Origin: Verrucomicrobiaceae bacterium
Lineage (GTDB): Bacteria; Verrucomicrobiota; Verrucomicrobiia; Verrucomicrobiales; Akkermansiaceae
DNA: 64,000 nucleotides
Assembly (NCBI GenBank): GCA_027491155.1
Contig: JAIXWR010000009.1
Span: 182,451-246,450, forward strand
Direction of reading: 5' to 3'
The stretch's first letter is position 1, and every line of letters starts with the position of its first letter. A program made the position numbers and the translations under genes. This document shows positions 51,818 through 60,981 of this stretch, one piece after another. The notes below the pieces were generated by a model. That model saw nothing but the letters and a program-made list of their open reading frames with translations. It was not told the origin of the DNA and ran no database searches.

Positions 51818-52357
51818 TCAGAAGTTGCGGATGTCGTCCGCGCAGTCCTTGTGCTTCGGATCCTCGTTGGTCTTGCCATCGGGACCGATCGACCAGAGGT
51901 CGAAGTCAGGATTCTGCGCTCCCGGGGAATCGCCGGAACGATAACGCCAGAACTGGCCCCAGGGATCGACGACCCGCGCCTGCGCGCCCGTGCCCTGCAT
52001 CCAGGCCTGACCGCTCTTCGCGTTGTTCTCGGGATCGAAGTCGGGCATGTAAACCACGCCCCCGCTGTCGCGGGCTTCGAAACCGTCGTAGTAGAGGTAT
52101 TTGTAGAGCACCTCATCGCCTCTCTCGCCCATCGGATCCGGACTCGGCGGGTAGGAGCGGTTTTCGGAGTTGTAGTTTTCCAAGGCGGTCTCGATCAGCT
52201 TCAACTGGACCTTCGCCTTGTCGCGGGCGGTCTTCTGGTTGACCAGCGAGAAGCCGCCCAGGGTCAAGCCCGCGAGGATGACGATGATCGCCACGACGAC
52301 GATCAGCTCCATCAGGCTGAATCCCCTGGCGATGCCGGGATTGATTCGGTTCTTCAT
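51818..52357 (-). CDS. GspG-like pseudopilin of the second cluster
   Basis: A 179-residue prepilin with motif GIARG|FSLMELIVVVAIIVILAGLTLGG near residue 11 and the GspG-type helix TARDKAKVQLKLIETALENYNSENRSYPPSPDP. It contains a Ca-loop-like end (VVDPWGQFWRYRSGD ... DFDLWSIGPDGKTNEDPKHKDCADDIRNF). It is longer than GspG at 25407 and has only a moderate match, so it may be an alternative major pilin for the second ATPase or an independent pilus. The ATG at 52357 gives a short charged leader. Last gene of the minus-strand cluster E-E-F-G. Confidence 0.85.
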   Translation of the reverse strand: MKNRINPGIARGFSLMELIVVVAIIVILAGLTLGGFSLVNQKTARDKAKVQLKLIETALENYNSENRSYPPSPDPMGERGDEVLYKYLYYDGFEARDSGGVVYMPDFDPENNAKSGQAWMQGTGAQARVVDPWGQFWRYRSGDSPGAQNPDFDLWSIGPDGKTNEDPKHKDCADDIRNF

Positions 52358-52412
52358 GGTGATTGCCGGTTGGGGGCTTCGCGGAAGCAAGTTCCGGAGG
52401 CCCCGGAGCGCT

Positions 52413-53699
52413 TCACATGTTGCCCATTTCGGAGATGATCTTGATCAGCGGCAGGAAGAGCGCGAACACCACCGCACCGACGACGAGCGCCAGCACCACG
52501 ATCATGATCGGCTCCAGGATCGAGGTAAGCGCGGTCACCGCGTTGTCAACCTCGTCGTCATAGACGTCCGCCACCTTGAGCAGCATCTCGGGGAGCTGGC
52601 CGGTCTCTTCACCGACGTCGACCATCGAGATGACCATCGAAGGGAAGACGCTCGTGGTCTGCATCGGGGAAACGATCGATTCCCCTTCCTTGACCGCCTC
52701 GTGGACCTTCTCGATCGCATCGGAGACCACCACGTTGCCGGCGGTGTCGCGGGTGATGTTGAGGGCCTGGAGGATGGGCACGCCGGAGGTGACCAGGGTG
52801 CCGAGGGTCCGCGAGAAGCGGGCGATCGCCGACTTGCGCTGGATGTCGCCGAAGATCGGCAGCTTGAGCTTGGCGCTATCGATGAACTGGCGGCCCTTCT
52901 TGGTCTTGCCCCAGAGGTTGAGCAGGAAGCCGATGAGGGTGATCAGCAGGAACACCCAGACGATGTTCGGGATGATGCCGATGGTCGGCTTGAGGAAGAA
53001 CTTGGAGGTGCCGAAGACGATCTGCGAGATCATCGGCAGCTCGGCGTCGTTGCCCATTTCCGCGAACATCGCCTCGAACTTCGGCACGATGAACAGCATC
53101 AGGAAGACGAGGATGGCCACCGCGATGAACATCACGATGATCGGGTAGACCATCGCCGACACGATCTTGTTCTTCAGCTTGTGGGCCTTTTCCTGGTACT
53201 CCGCAAGGCGGACGAGCACCACTTCCAGCACACCGCCCAGCTCGCCGGCCTTGACCATGTTGACGTAGAGCTTGTTGAAGATGCGCGGATGCTGGGCCAG
53301 CGCTTCGGAGAAGGTGGAACCGCCCTGCACGGAGTCGGCGAGGGCGCTGATGGTGCCGCGGAGCACGGGGTTCGGCTCCTGCTTCGCGAGCACGGTCAAT
53401 CCGCGGAGCAGCGGCAGGCCGGAATCGATGAGCGTGGCGAGCTGGCGGGTGAAGATCATCAGGATCTTCGGCTTGATCCGGCCGCCGGTGGTCGACTTGG
53501 CCTTCTTGCCTCCGGCGGGCTTGCCCTTCTTGGCGGCCTTCTTGGCGGCAAGCTTGCCCTTGCCGACCTCGACCACCTGCAAGGGGTAGTATCCCTGGGC
53601 GCGAAGCTGCTGGATGGCATCGGCTTCGCTGTTGGATTCGACGGTGCCGGACATCTGCTCGCCCTTGGCATCGGCGGCGGTGAATTGGAACTGAGGCAT
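52413..53699 (-). CDS. gspF: Type II secretion/type IV pilus inner-membrane platform protein GspF
   Basis: A 428-residue polytopic protein with two GspF cytoplasmic domains (FTRQLATLIDSGLPLLRGLTVLAKQ and IARFSRTLGTLVTSGVPILQALNITRD) and three membrane helices (KIVSAMVYPIIVMFIAVAILVFLMLFIVP, IPNIVWVFLLITLIGFLLNL, IMIVVLALVVGAVVFALFLPLI). A Lys/Ala-rich linker (GKGKLAAKKAAKKGKPAGGKKAKS) between an N-terminal strand-rich part and the first domain is extra. GspF anchors pseudopilus assembly and contacts GspE. It is followed by the pseudopilin gene and preceded by two gspE genes. Confidence 0.92.
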   Translation of the reverse strand: MPQFQFTAADAKGEQMSGTVESNSEADAIQQLRAQGYYPLQVVEVGKGKLAAKKAAKKGKPAGGKKAKSTTGGRIKPKILMIFTRQLATLIDSGLPLLRGLTVLAKQEPNPVLRGTISALADSVQGGSTFSEALAQHPRIFNKLYVNMVKAGELGGVLEVVLVRLAEYQEKAHKLKNKIVSAMVYPIIVMFIAVAILVFLMLFIVPKFEAMFAEMGNDAELPMISQIVFGTSKFFLKPTIGIIPNIVWVFLLITLIGFLLNLWGKTKKGRQFIDSAKLKLPIFGDIQRKSAIARFSRTLGTLVTSGVPILQALNITRDTAGNVVVSDAIEKVHEAVKEGESIVSPMQTTSVFPSMVISMVDVGEETGQLPEMLLKVADVYDDEVDNAVTALTSILEPIMIVVLALVVGAVVFALFLPLIKIISEMGNM

Positions 53700-53782
53700 G
53701 GGGTTGTTTTAAGTCGAGTGAGTGGAATGTGAGGACCCGAGAGCCGGCTGGCGACTCAAAATTCAGGATGAAACGTCAAGGA

Positions 53783-55456
53783 TCAGGTGTATTTCAAGAC
53801 TTCCTCAATGGTTGTATTGCCGAGGTAAATGTTCCGCAGGCCGTCCTCCCGGAGGGTCTGCATTCCGAGTTCCATGGCCTTCTGCTTGACCACCACGGTC
53901 GGTGCGCGGTCGGTGATCAGCTCGCGGACCGGGTCGGAGATGTCGAGCAGCTCGTAAAGGCCGCGCCGGCCCTTGTAGCCGCTGTTGCCGCAGACCTCGC
54001 AGCCGCGGCCGGTGAAGAAGTCCTTGTCGCCCAGTTCATGGACGGCCACGCCGAGCTGGGTCAGGATGCTTTCGTTCGGCTCGTAGGAGGCTTTGCAGGA
54101 CTTGCAGATCGTCCGCACCAGGCGCTGGGCGAGCACGCCTTCCAGCGAGGCGGCGACCAGGAAAGGCTCGCAGCCCATGTCCACCAGACGGGTGACCGCG
54201 CCGGCCGCGTCGTTGGTGTGAAGGGTGGAAAGCACAAGGTGACCGGTGAGCGCCGCCTGGATGGCGATCTGGGCGGTGTCCATGTCGCGCATTTCCCCGA
54301 CCATGATGCGGTCCGGGTCCTGGCGGAGGAAGGCCCGCAGGATGCGCGGGAAAGTCAGGCCGATCGCCTCGTTGACCGGGATCTGGATGATGCCGTCGAT
54401 GTCGTATTCCACCGGGTCCTCGGCGGTGAGCAACTTGGCGTCGATCGTGTTGATCCGGCTCAAGGCGGCGTAGAGCGTCGTGGTCTTGCCCGCCCCGGTG
54501 GGGCCGGTGACGATGAAGATGCCGTTCGGCTTCTCGATGGTGTCGCAGACGTATTCGTAGATCGCATCGGGCAGCGCGAGGTTCTCGAGCGTCAGGTTGA
54601 CCGACGAGCGGTCGAGAACGCGGAGCACCACCGACTCGCCGTGCTGGGTCGGCAGCGTCGAGACACGCATGTCGACCTGGCGGTCGCCGACCTGCTTCAC
54701 GATCCGCCCGTCCTGCGGGACACGGCGCTCGGCGATGTTCATGTTGGACATCACCTTGACGCGCGAAATGATCGGAATGGAAAGATGCACCGGCGGCGGT
54801 GCCATTTCATACAGGGCCCCGTCCACCCGGTAGCGGATCTTGAAATCCTTCTCGAAGGGCTCGAAGTGGATGTCGGACGCGCGCTCCTTGATCGCTTGGA
54901 AAAGCACGAGGTCGACGTAGCGGATGATCGGCGCCGAGTTGGCCTCGGCCTCCAGGTCCGCGGCGTTCATGCTCGCCTCCGCGCCGGACTCGAGCTGGCT
55001 GAGGATGTCCTCCATCGCCTTGCCTTCGCCGCCGTAGCACTCGTTGATCTTCTGCTCGACGATGTAGTCGGGCGCGATGGCCAAAACGAGCTCGCGTCCC
55101 AGGGCGAAGCGCAGGTCCTCGATGGTCTGCGGGTTCATCGGGTCGACCAGCGCGATGTGCAGCCCGTCGGCGTCGTAATTGACCGGCAGGGCGCCGTGGA
55201 GCCGGGCGGTGCCAGCGGGAACCAGCGCGAGCAGTTCTTCCGGCGGGGTCCAATTCCGGAGGTCGACGACATGCGCGCCGAGTTCGGAAGCGACCACGGG
55301 CCAGACGTCGTCGCGGTGGTTGATGACCTGGAAGTCCGCGAGGATCTCGGCGGCCTCCTTGCCGCTGTTTTCCACTTCTGCCAGGATGTCCTGGCCGAGG
55401 GAGCGGTCGATGAGGCCGCGGCTGATGAAAAGTTCTACGATCTGGTTGCTGTCCAT
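53783..55456 (-). CDS. gspE: GspE/PilB-type secretion ATPase (second copy)
   Basis: A 557-residue hexameric motor ATPase. The N-terminal GspE domain (residues about 1-150) precedes the RecA-like core: Walker A GPTGAGKTTT near residue 317, Asp box LTAEDPVEYDIDGI, Walker B IMVGEMRDMDTAQIA, His box LSTLHTNDAAGAV, and a zinc four-Cys site CKSC ... CEVC. The ATG at 55456 starts MDSNQIVELFISRG; a longer open frame overlaps the upstream gene's end and is not supported. It stands directly after another gspE, and the two differ in the N-terminal domain and Walker B region (MRD against IRD). Confidence 0.92.
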   Translation of the reverse strand: MDSNQIVELFISRGLIDRSLGQDILAEVENSGKEAAEILADFQVINHRDDVWPVVASELGAHVVDLRNWTPPEELLALVPAGTARLHGALPVNYDADGLHIALVDPMNPQTIEDLRFALGRELVLAIAPDYIVEQKINECYGGEGKAMEDILSQLESGAEASMNAADLEAEANSAPIIRYVDLVLFQAIKERASDIHFEPFEKDFKIRYRVDGALYEMAPPPVHLSIPIISRVKVMSNMNIAERRVPQDGRIVKQVGDRQVDMRVSTLPTQHGESVVLRVLDRSSVNLTLENLALPDAIYEYVCDTIEKPNGIFIVTGPTGAGKTTTLYAALSRINTIDAKLLTAEDPVEYDIDGIIQIPVNEAIGLTFPRILRAFLRQDPDRIMVGEMRDMDTAQIAIQAALTGHLVLSTLHTNDAAGAVTRLVDMGCEPFLVAASLEGVLAQRLVRTICKSCKASYEPNESILTQLGVAVHELGDKDFFTGRGCEVCGNSGYKGRRGLYELLDISDPVRELITDRAPTVVVKQKAMELGMQTLREDGLRNIYLGNTTIEEVLKYT

Positions 55457-55509
55457 GGACCGGGTTTTGAAAGGGCTGTGATGGGAAAATCGGTGGGTGG
55501 ATCCAGGGG

Positions 55510-57162
55510 TCAGTCGAAGTCCGACATGGTGACGTGGATAACTTCCTCGGGCGACGTCAGGCCGGCGAGGACCTTGCGGATGCCGTCCTCGCGCAGCGTG
55601 CGCATTCCGAGTTCGCGGGCGCGGCGGCGGAGCTGGCTCGAGGTCAGGTTCTCGTTGATCATGTGGCGGACCTCGTCGTCGATCTGGAACAGCTCGAAGA
55701 TCCCGAGGCGGCCGCGGTAGCCGTTGTTGCGGCACTTGTCGCAACCGACCGGCCCCATGATGGTCGAGCTGTCGTTGCGCGTGCTGTCGAAACGCAGGGC
55801 GCGAGCCTCCTTGTCGGTCAGCACGTGCGGGGTCTTGCAGACCGGACACAGCTTGCGGACCAGGCGCTGTGCCAGCACCGCGCGGACCGCGGAGGCGATC
55901 AGGAAGCGCTTGATCCCGATGTCCGCCAGACGGGCGACCGCGGACGGCGCGTCGTTGGTGTGCAGGGTGGAAAGGACGAGGTGCCCGGTGAGCGAGGCGT
56001 TGATGGCGATGTTGGCCGTCTCCGCGTCACGGATTTCCCCGATCATGATGATGTTCGGCGCCTGGCGCAGCATGGCGCGGAGGGCGGCGGCGAAGGTCAT
56101 GCCGATGTCGGTCTTGACCATCACCTGGTTGATGCCGGGCATCTCGTATTCGACCGGGTCTTCCACCGTGATGATCTTGCGGTCGGGGCGGTTGATGACG
56201 TTGAGGCAGGCGTAGAGCGTGGTGGTCTTGCCCGAACCGGTGGGACCGGTCACCAGGATGATGCCGTCCGGCAGGCCGATCAGCTGCTCGAACGAGGTCT
56301 GGTCGTCGGAAAAGAAGCCCAGTTCCGGCAAGCCGAGCACCAGCGCCGACTTGTCGAGGATACGCATGACGATCGATTCGCCGTGGTTCGACGGGACCGA
56401 CGAGACGCGGAGGTCGATCTCCTTCTCGCCCAGCTTCACCTGGATGCGGCCGTCCTGCGGCAGGCGTTTTTCGGCGATGGACATCGATCCGCTCATGACC
56501 TTGAGGCGGGCGACGATGGCGGGCAGGAGCTTCTTCGGATGGTTGTCCACCTCGACGAGCTTGCCGTCCATGCGGTAGCGGATGCGGACGGAGGTCTCGA
56601 GCGGCTCGATGTGGATGTCGGAGCAGCGCATCTTCATGGCCTCCGACAGGAGGTTCTGCACCAGGCGGATGATCGGCGCGTCCCCGTCCGACACCTCGAC
56701 GTCGTGGCCGCCGGAGATGTCCATGCCGCGGGGAGAATCGGTCGCCCCGTAGAACTGCTTGAGGAACAGGTCCACGGCACCGGCCGGCGCGCAGAGGAAG
56801 TTCAATTCGCGGCCGAGGACATGGGGCAGGCTGTCCATGGTCTCGAAGTCGAAAGGATCCGCCACTGCCACGGAGAGGAAAACCCCGTCGTCGGCCACCG
56901 GGATGACCCGGTAGCGGCGGGCGATCTCGTCGGGAATGGCTCCGGCCACCTGGGGCGGAATGACCATGGCCCCGAGATCGATCGCCTCGATCCCCGCGTT
57001 CTGGGCAAGCACGGCACAGACCGTCTCGTCCGAAAGATCGGTTTCGCTGAGCAGTTTCTCGATCACGGATCCGCCGGTCCGGCGGGCTTGCTCGAGCTTT
57101 TCGGGTGAAACCGCGCCTGCTTCCACGAGCAGGTCGGCCAGGTAATCTTCGTTGGAGAACAC
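55510..57162 (-). CDS. gspE: GspE/PilB-type secretion ATPase (first copy)
   Basis: A 550-residue paralogue of the neighbouring ATPase with Walker A VTGPTGSGKTTT near residue 305, VEDPVEYEMPGINQV, Walker B MIGEIRDAETANIA, LSTLHTNDAPSAV and zinc Cys pairs CPVC and CDKC. The likely start is the GTG at 57162 (VFSNEDYLADLLVEAGAVSPEKLEQA), which lines up with the N terminus of the second copy; a start at 57246 would add 28 residues of unlikely sequence. The genes are 53 bases apart. It heads the second cluster. Relatives of this kind power either GspE or PilB machines. Confidence 0.9.
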   Translation of the reverse strand: MFSNEDYLADLLVEAGAVSPEKLEQARRTGGSVIEKLLSETDLSDETVCAVLAQNAGIEAIDLGAMVIPPQVAGAIPDEIARRYRVIPVADDGVFLSVAVADPFDFETMDSLPHVLGRELNFLCAPAGAVDLFLKQFYGATDSPRGMDISGGHDVEVSDGDAPIIRLVQNLLSEAMKMRCSDIHIEPLETSVRIRYRMDGKLVEVDNHPKKLLPAIVARLKVMSGSMSIAEKRLPQDGRIQVKLGEKEIDLRVSSVPSNHGESIVMRILDKSALVLGLPELGFFSDDQTSFEQLIGLPDGIILVTGPTGSGKTTTLYACLNVINRPDRKIITVEDPVEYEMPGINQVMVKTDIGMTFAAALRAMLRQAPNIIMIGEIRDAETANIAINASLTGHLVLSTLHTNDAPSAVARLADIGIKRFLIASAVRAVLAQRLVRKLCPVCKTPHVLTDKEARALRFDSTRNDSSTIMGPVGCDKCRNNGYRGRLGIFELFQIDDEVRHMINENLTSSQLRRRARELGMRTLREDGIRKVLAGLTSPEEVIHVTMSDFD

Positions 57163-57513
57163 GGGTTTTCGGGCCTTTGGGAAATCAATTGAACGACCTG
57201 ACTGGCGTTGTGCACAGCCCGGCTGTGGCAGATTGGTCAAGCGCATCCCCCTTTGTCAACCTGCCGACCCTGCATCCGGAAGGAATCCGGCCCGGGTAGG
57301 CACGACGTATGGACGATGCAATTCCCGGAGCCCCGGTCACCGCGCGGTTTCATGACATTCGCGTGCTGCTGCGGCGGCAAAACTTGGAGTCATGGAAGTC
57401 CCGTGGACGCCACAGGACGTGCAGGCGGGACTTCGCTCGCAAGGAGGAGATGGAAACCCGTCGTGAGGATTTGGCACGACAGAAGCAGCGGCGTTGACCC
57501 GCGGAGCTACAGC
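57163..57513. other. Divergent intergenic region between gspE and tamB
   Basis: No gene is supported in this 350-base gap. It holds a perfect palindrome CACAGCC-C-GGCTGTG at 57213-57227, placed to act as an operator on the gspE side, and a TTGACA on the minus strand at 57259-57254 without a convincing -10. Short frames on the plus strand lack support. Confidence 0.5.
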
Positions 57514-60500
57514 ATGGAGAAACAAGCAGCGCAGGACGCCATGAACCGAGACGAAGCCCCCACCGATCCCCCGAAGCGCCGCCGGCGCGGCCGGAAGCGG
57601 ATCGCCGCGCTGCTGCTGCTGGTCGCCTTTCTGGTTTGGCTCAACGGACCGGGCTGGCGCTGGATCGGCAGTGTCGCGCTCCGTCACGCCCTCGCCGATT
57701 CGGGCATGAGCGCCCAATTCGAATTGAAGGGCACCTTGATCGGAGGCATCCGGGTCGAGAAACTCTTCCTCAGCGGCGGCCCCCTGAAGCGACTGGAAGT
57801 CGGGTCCGCCGGCCCGCTTTACCGCCTGACCCGGGCCCTGCGCGGCGAGATCGACGGCGTTGCCGTGGAGCGGGTCCACGCGATCGTCGACCTGGCGGCC
57901 CCTCCGCTGCCGAAGGCCCCGGATGCAAGCCCTTCCGAAGCGCCGGATCCCTTGCCCGTCACTTTGAAGAAGATTCGCGGCTTGATCCGGCCGCTGGACC
58001 TCCGCGCCGCCGATTTCCGGCTGGAGCTGCTGCGCGGCCCGGAAACGCTGCTGACCTTGCAGAGCAGCGACCTGGTCCACGTGCCGGGAAGCGACGAGTT
58101 CCGCCTCCGCCTCGGTGCCATGGCGGCCGGACCCGGCTACGAATTCCCCGCCCAGGAAAGCGTGATCCGGTGGAGCGAAAGCGAGCTGCGGCTCGACCGC
58201 TTCGATCTCACCCCCCGCCTCGGCATTCGCGACCTGAAGGTGGAGATGCCCTCGCAAGACGAGCTTTCAGCCAGCGGTGTCGTGTCGGTGGAGAAGTCGC
58301 GGCTCGTGATCGATGGCACGCTCTCCTCCGCCAGCCTCCGGCTCGAGGGCGAACCCCTGCCGGTGCACGAGGCGGTCAAGAACCTGGCGATCAAAATTCC
58401 GGTCGAGGCCACGCTCGATTCGCTTGAGGCGGAGATCCGCGGATTCGACCGGAGCCCGGACCAGTGGTCCTTCAAGGTCGGCGCGGGAGTGAGCGGCGTG
58501 AAATACGAGGACTGGCAGGCGGACGCGCTTCGCCTGGACCTTGCCAAGGACGGCAGTAGCGCGAGCATCGGCTGGGAAATCGAGGCGCTTGGCGGCGATC
58601 TAACTGGCGAGGCCGGGCTGCGCTGGAGCGATCTGCCCGCAGGAAACTGGAAGGATTTCCAAGCCGACCTGCGAGCCTCCGTCCCGCGGCTGGATCCGGT
58701 CTTCGCGGCGCTGAAGGAAAAGCTCTCGTTCGCGCCGGTCGATGCTCCCGGCCTGCCCGCGTCTTCGCTCGCGCTCGAAGCAAGCGCCCGGTCGACTTCA
58801 TCCGGAATCGCGGAGGCGGGCGTCCGCTGGCTGGTCTCCGCGGAGCAAGGCGCACCGTCGCTGGCCGGCGAAAACCAATGGAAGCCCGGCGGCACTCTGG
58901 GCGGGACTTTCGGCAGCGAAGGCATCCGCGCCACCTACGAGCTCGATCTGGAAAAGAAGCGCTACGAGGCCTCCGCATCCTTCGACTCTTTCCGCCCGGA
59001 TCGCCTTGCTCCCTGGGCCGCCGCGGGCGGTGTCACGCTGCCAGCGGGCATGAGCGCCAGCGGCTCGTGGCAAGGCGGCGGCGATTTCGGCCCCAAGCCC
59101 CATCGCGGGAGTTTCGACATCCGCTCCTTCGAATGGGTCCGCAAGGACATGCCCCCGCTGCTCGTCCGGACCCGCGGCGATTACGAATGGCCGGAAAAAG
59201 TCTCGCTCGCCGAACTCACCGCGACCGCCGACGGCCAGACGATCGAGGCCGAAGCGACCCTGGCCGACGGCATCCTGAAACTCCCGCGGATCGAGTGGAA
59301 AGAAGGAGCCACGCGGCTGGTCGGCGGCCGCGCGGAGATCCCCGTGCCCGAAGACCCTTCCGACGTGAAGGCATTCCTGAAACAGGACATTCCGCTCAGC
59401 CTGTTCCTCGAATCCGAGTGGATCGACTCCTCGCGCCTCGCCGTCTGGCTACCCGAAGGGAAATCCCCGCTCTCCGAAGGCAGCGGGCGCGTGAACCTGG
59501 TCATCGCCGGCACCCCCGCGAACCCGAAGATCGATCTGGATGCGGCGCTCAAGGGACTCCGCCTGCCCGACCAGCCGGACGTCCCGGTGATCGATGCCGA
59601 CCTTTCGCTCGACGGCTCCGCCGGCTCGCTGGTCCTTGGCGGTGAAGTGCGGCCCGCCACTTATCCGCCGGTCAAGCTTTCCGGCAAGATGCCCTTCAAG
59701 CCGGGCGAATGGGCGAACGATCCCGGCAGCATCCTCAAGGAAGCGGTCGACGCCCGCGTGGAAATTCCCCGCCTCGACGTGGCGACTTTCAAGAACTTCG
59801 TGCCCGCCGCCGACGAGCTCGCGGGAACCCTCGAAGGCGGGTTCTCCGCGGCGGGCTCGCTTGGAAAACCCGACCTCTCCGGCGAGCTCCGGCTTTCCGG
59901 CGGCGCCTTTTCCAAACGGGACTCCCCCGCCCCGCCGGTGTCGAACGCCGGGTTCGTGATCCGCCTGCAAGGCCAGGAGGTCCGGCTCGAAAGGCTCTCT
60001 TTCGAAAGCTCCGGCGGCACCTTCGACGCGAGCGGCACGGTCGGGATCGCGGACCCGGCTGCACCGACCTTCGATCTCCGCTTCAGGGCGAACGCGCTGC
60101 CGCTCAAACGCGACGAATCGATGATCGTGCGGGCCGACGCCGATCTCAGCCTGGGCGGAAATCTCCAACAGGCGCGGATCTCGGGGACGGTCGATCTGGT
60201 CGACAGCCTGTTCTACCGGGATTTCGAAATCCTCCCGGTCCGGGTACCCTTCACCGCTCCCGCCCGGCCGCGGCTTCCCGCGATCGACCCCGAGGAAAAG
60301 GCGGCGGACCTCCCCGCGCCCTTCGGCAACTGGGCGCTGGATGTCCGGGTCCGCACCCGCGACCCGCTGCTGATCCGCGGCAATCTCGCGCGGGGATCCG
60401 CCACCGCCGACATCCGCATCGGCGGCACGGTCGGCAAGATCGAGCCCCAGGGCAGCGCCGTCATCCGCGACGTGACCGCGCGGCTCCCTTTCAGCACGCT

Positions 60501-60981
60501 GAAGGTGAACAACGGGATCGTCAGCTTCACCCCGGCCGGCGGCCTGAATCCGGAATTGAACATCCGCGGCACCTCGAACATCGGCCGCTACGACGTGAAC
60601 GTCTTCTTCTACGGCCCGGTCAACGCACCCCGCACCGCCCTCACCTCCGACCCGCCGCTGGCGGAAAGCGAGATCATGACCCTGCTCGCCACCGGGACGA
60701 CTTCCGACGGCCTGGAGGACGGCCAGGCCGCCACGATGAAGGCGGCACAACTTTTCGTCGAGGAATGGCGCCGCGGACGACTCCCCTTCGCGGAACAGCT
60801 CTCGAAAGCCCTCGCCCTCCTCAACAACGTCGACGTCCGCGTGGGCGAGGACGACCCGCTCACCGGCAAGCGCTTGAACTCCGCCACGATCGAAGTCACC
60901 GAGCGCATCTTCGTCAGCGGATCGGTGGACAAGGAAAGCAACACCCGCGTCCTAGGCGCCTTCGTTCTCCGCTTCAAATGA
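57514..60981 (+). CDS. tamB: TamB-family translocation/assembly or lipid-transport protein
   Basis: A 1,155-residue, beta-rich periplasmic protein with one N-terminal membrane anchor (RKRIAALLLLVAFLVWLNG). The long middle consists of repeating amphipathic strands as in AsmA-like bridge proteins. The C-terminal DUF490 block is recognisable: AVIRDVTARLPFSTLKVNNGIVSFTPAGGLNPELNIRGTSNIG, LAESEIMTLLATGTTSDGLEDGQAA, and FVLRFK at the end. TamB links the inner and outer membranes and helps place beta-barrel proteins or lipids. The ATG at 57514 precedes the anchor (ATG 57541 also possible). The stop overlaps the start of the barrel protein gene (ATGA). Confidence 0.9.
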   Translation: MEKQAAQDAMNRDEAPTDPPKRRRRGRKRIAALLLLVAFLVWLNGPGWRWIGSVALRHALADSGMSAQFELKGTLIGGIRVEKLFLSGGPLKRLEVGSAGPLYRLTRALRGEIDGVAVERVHAIVDLAAPPLPKAPDASPSEAPDPLPVTLKKIRGLIRPLDLRAADFRLELLRGPETLLTLQSSDLVHVPGSDEFRLRLGAMAAGPGYEFPAQESVIRWSESELRLDRFDLTPRLGIRDLKVEMPSQDELSASGVVSVEKSRLVIDGTLSSASLRLEGEPLPVHEAVKNLAIKIPVEATLDSLEAEIRGFDRSPDQWSFKVGAGVSGVKYEDWQADALRLDLAKDGSSASIGWEIEALGGDLTGEAGLRWSDLPAGNWKDFQADLRASVPRLDPVFAALKEKLSFAPVDAPGLPASSLALEASARSTSSGIAEAGVRWLVSAEQGAPSLAGENQWKPGGTLGGTFGSEGIRATYELDLEKKRYEASASFDSFRPDRLAPWAAAGGVTLPAGMSASGSWQGGGDFGPKPHRGSFDIRSFEWVRKDMPPLLVRTRGDYEWPEKVSLAELTATADGQTIEAEATLADGILKLPRIEWKEGATRLVGGRAEIPVPEDPSDVKAFLKQDIPLSLFLESEWIDSSRLAVWLPEGKSPLSEGSGRVNLVIAGTPANPKIDLDAALKGLRLPDQPDVPVIDADLSLDGSAGSLVLGGEVRPATYPPVKLSGKMPFKPGEWANDPGSILKEAVDARVEIPRLDVATFKNFVPAADELAGTLEGGFSAAGSLGKPDLSGELRLSGGAFSKRDSPAPPVSNAGFVIRLQGQEVRLERLSFESSGGTFDASGTVGIADPAAPTFDLRFRANALPLKRDESMIVRADADLSLGGNLQQARISGTVDLVDSLFYRDFEILPVRVPFTAPARPRLPAIDPEEKAADLPAPFGNWALDVRVRTRDPLLIRGNLARGSATADIRIGGTVGKIEPQGSAVIRDVTARLPFSTLKVNNGIVSFTPAGGLNPELNIRGTSNIGRYDVNVFFYGPVNAPRTALTSDPPLAESEIMTLLATGTTSDGLEDGQAATMKAAQLFVEEWRRGRLPFAEQLSKALALLNNVDVRVGEDDPLTGKRLNSATIEVTERIFVSGSVDKESNTRVLGAFVLRFK

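Noticed and set aside
57213..57259. TTGACA on the minus strand as a gspE promoter
   Set aside because: At 17 bp the -10 would read CCAATC, too far from consensus; left as an unassigned gap with a palindrome.
59709..60977. Upstream extension of the tamA frame inside tamB
   Set aside because: Arg/Pro-rich shadow of tamB; the signal peptide and ATGA overlap fix the start at 60978.
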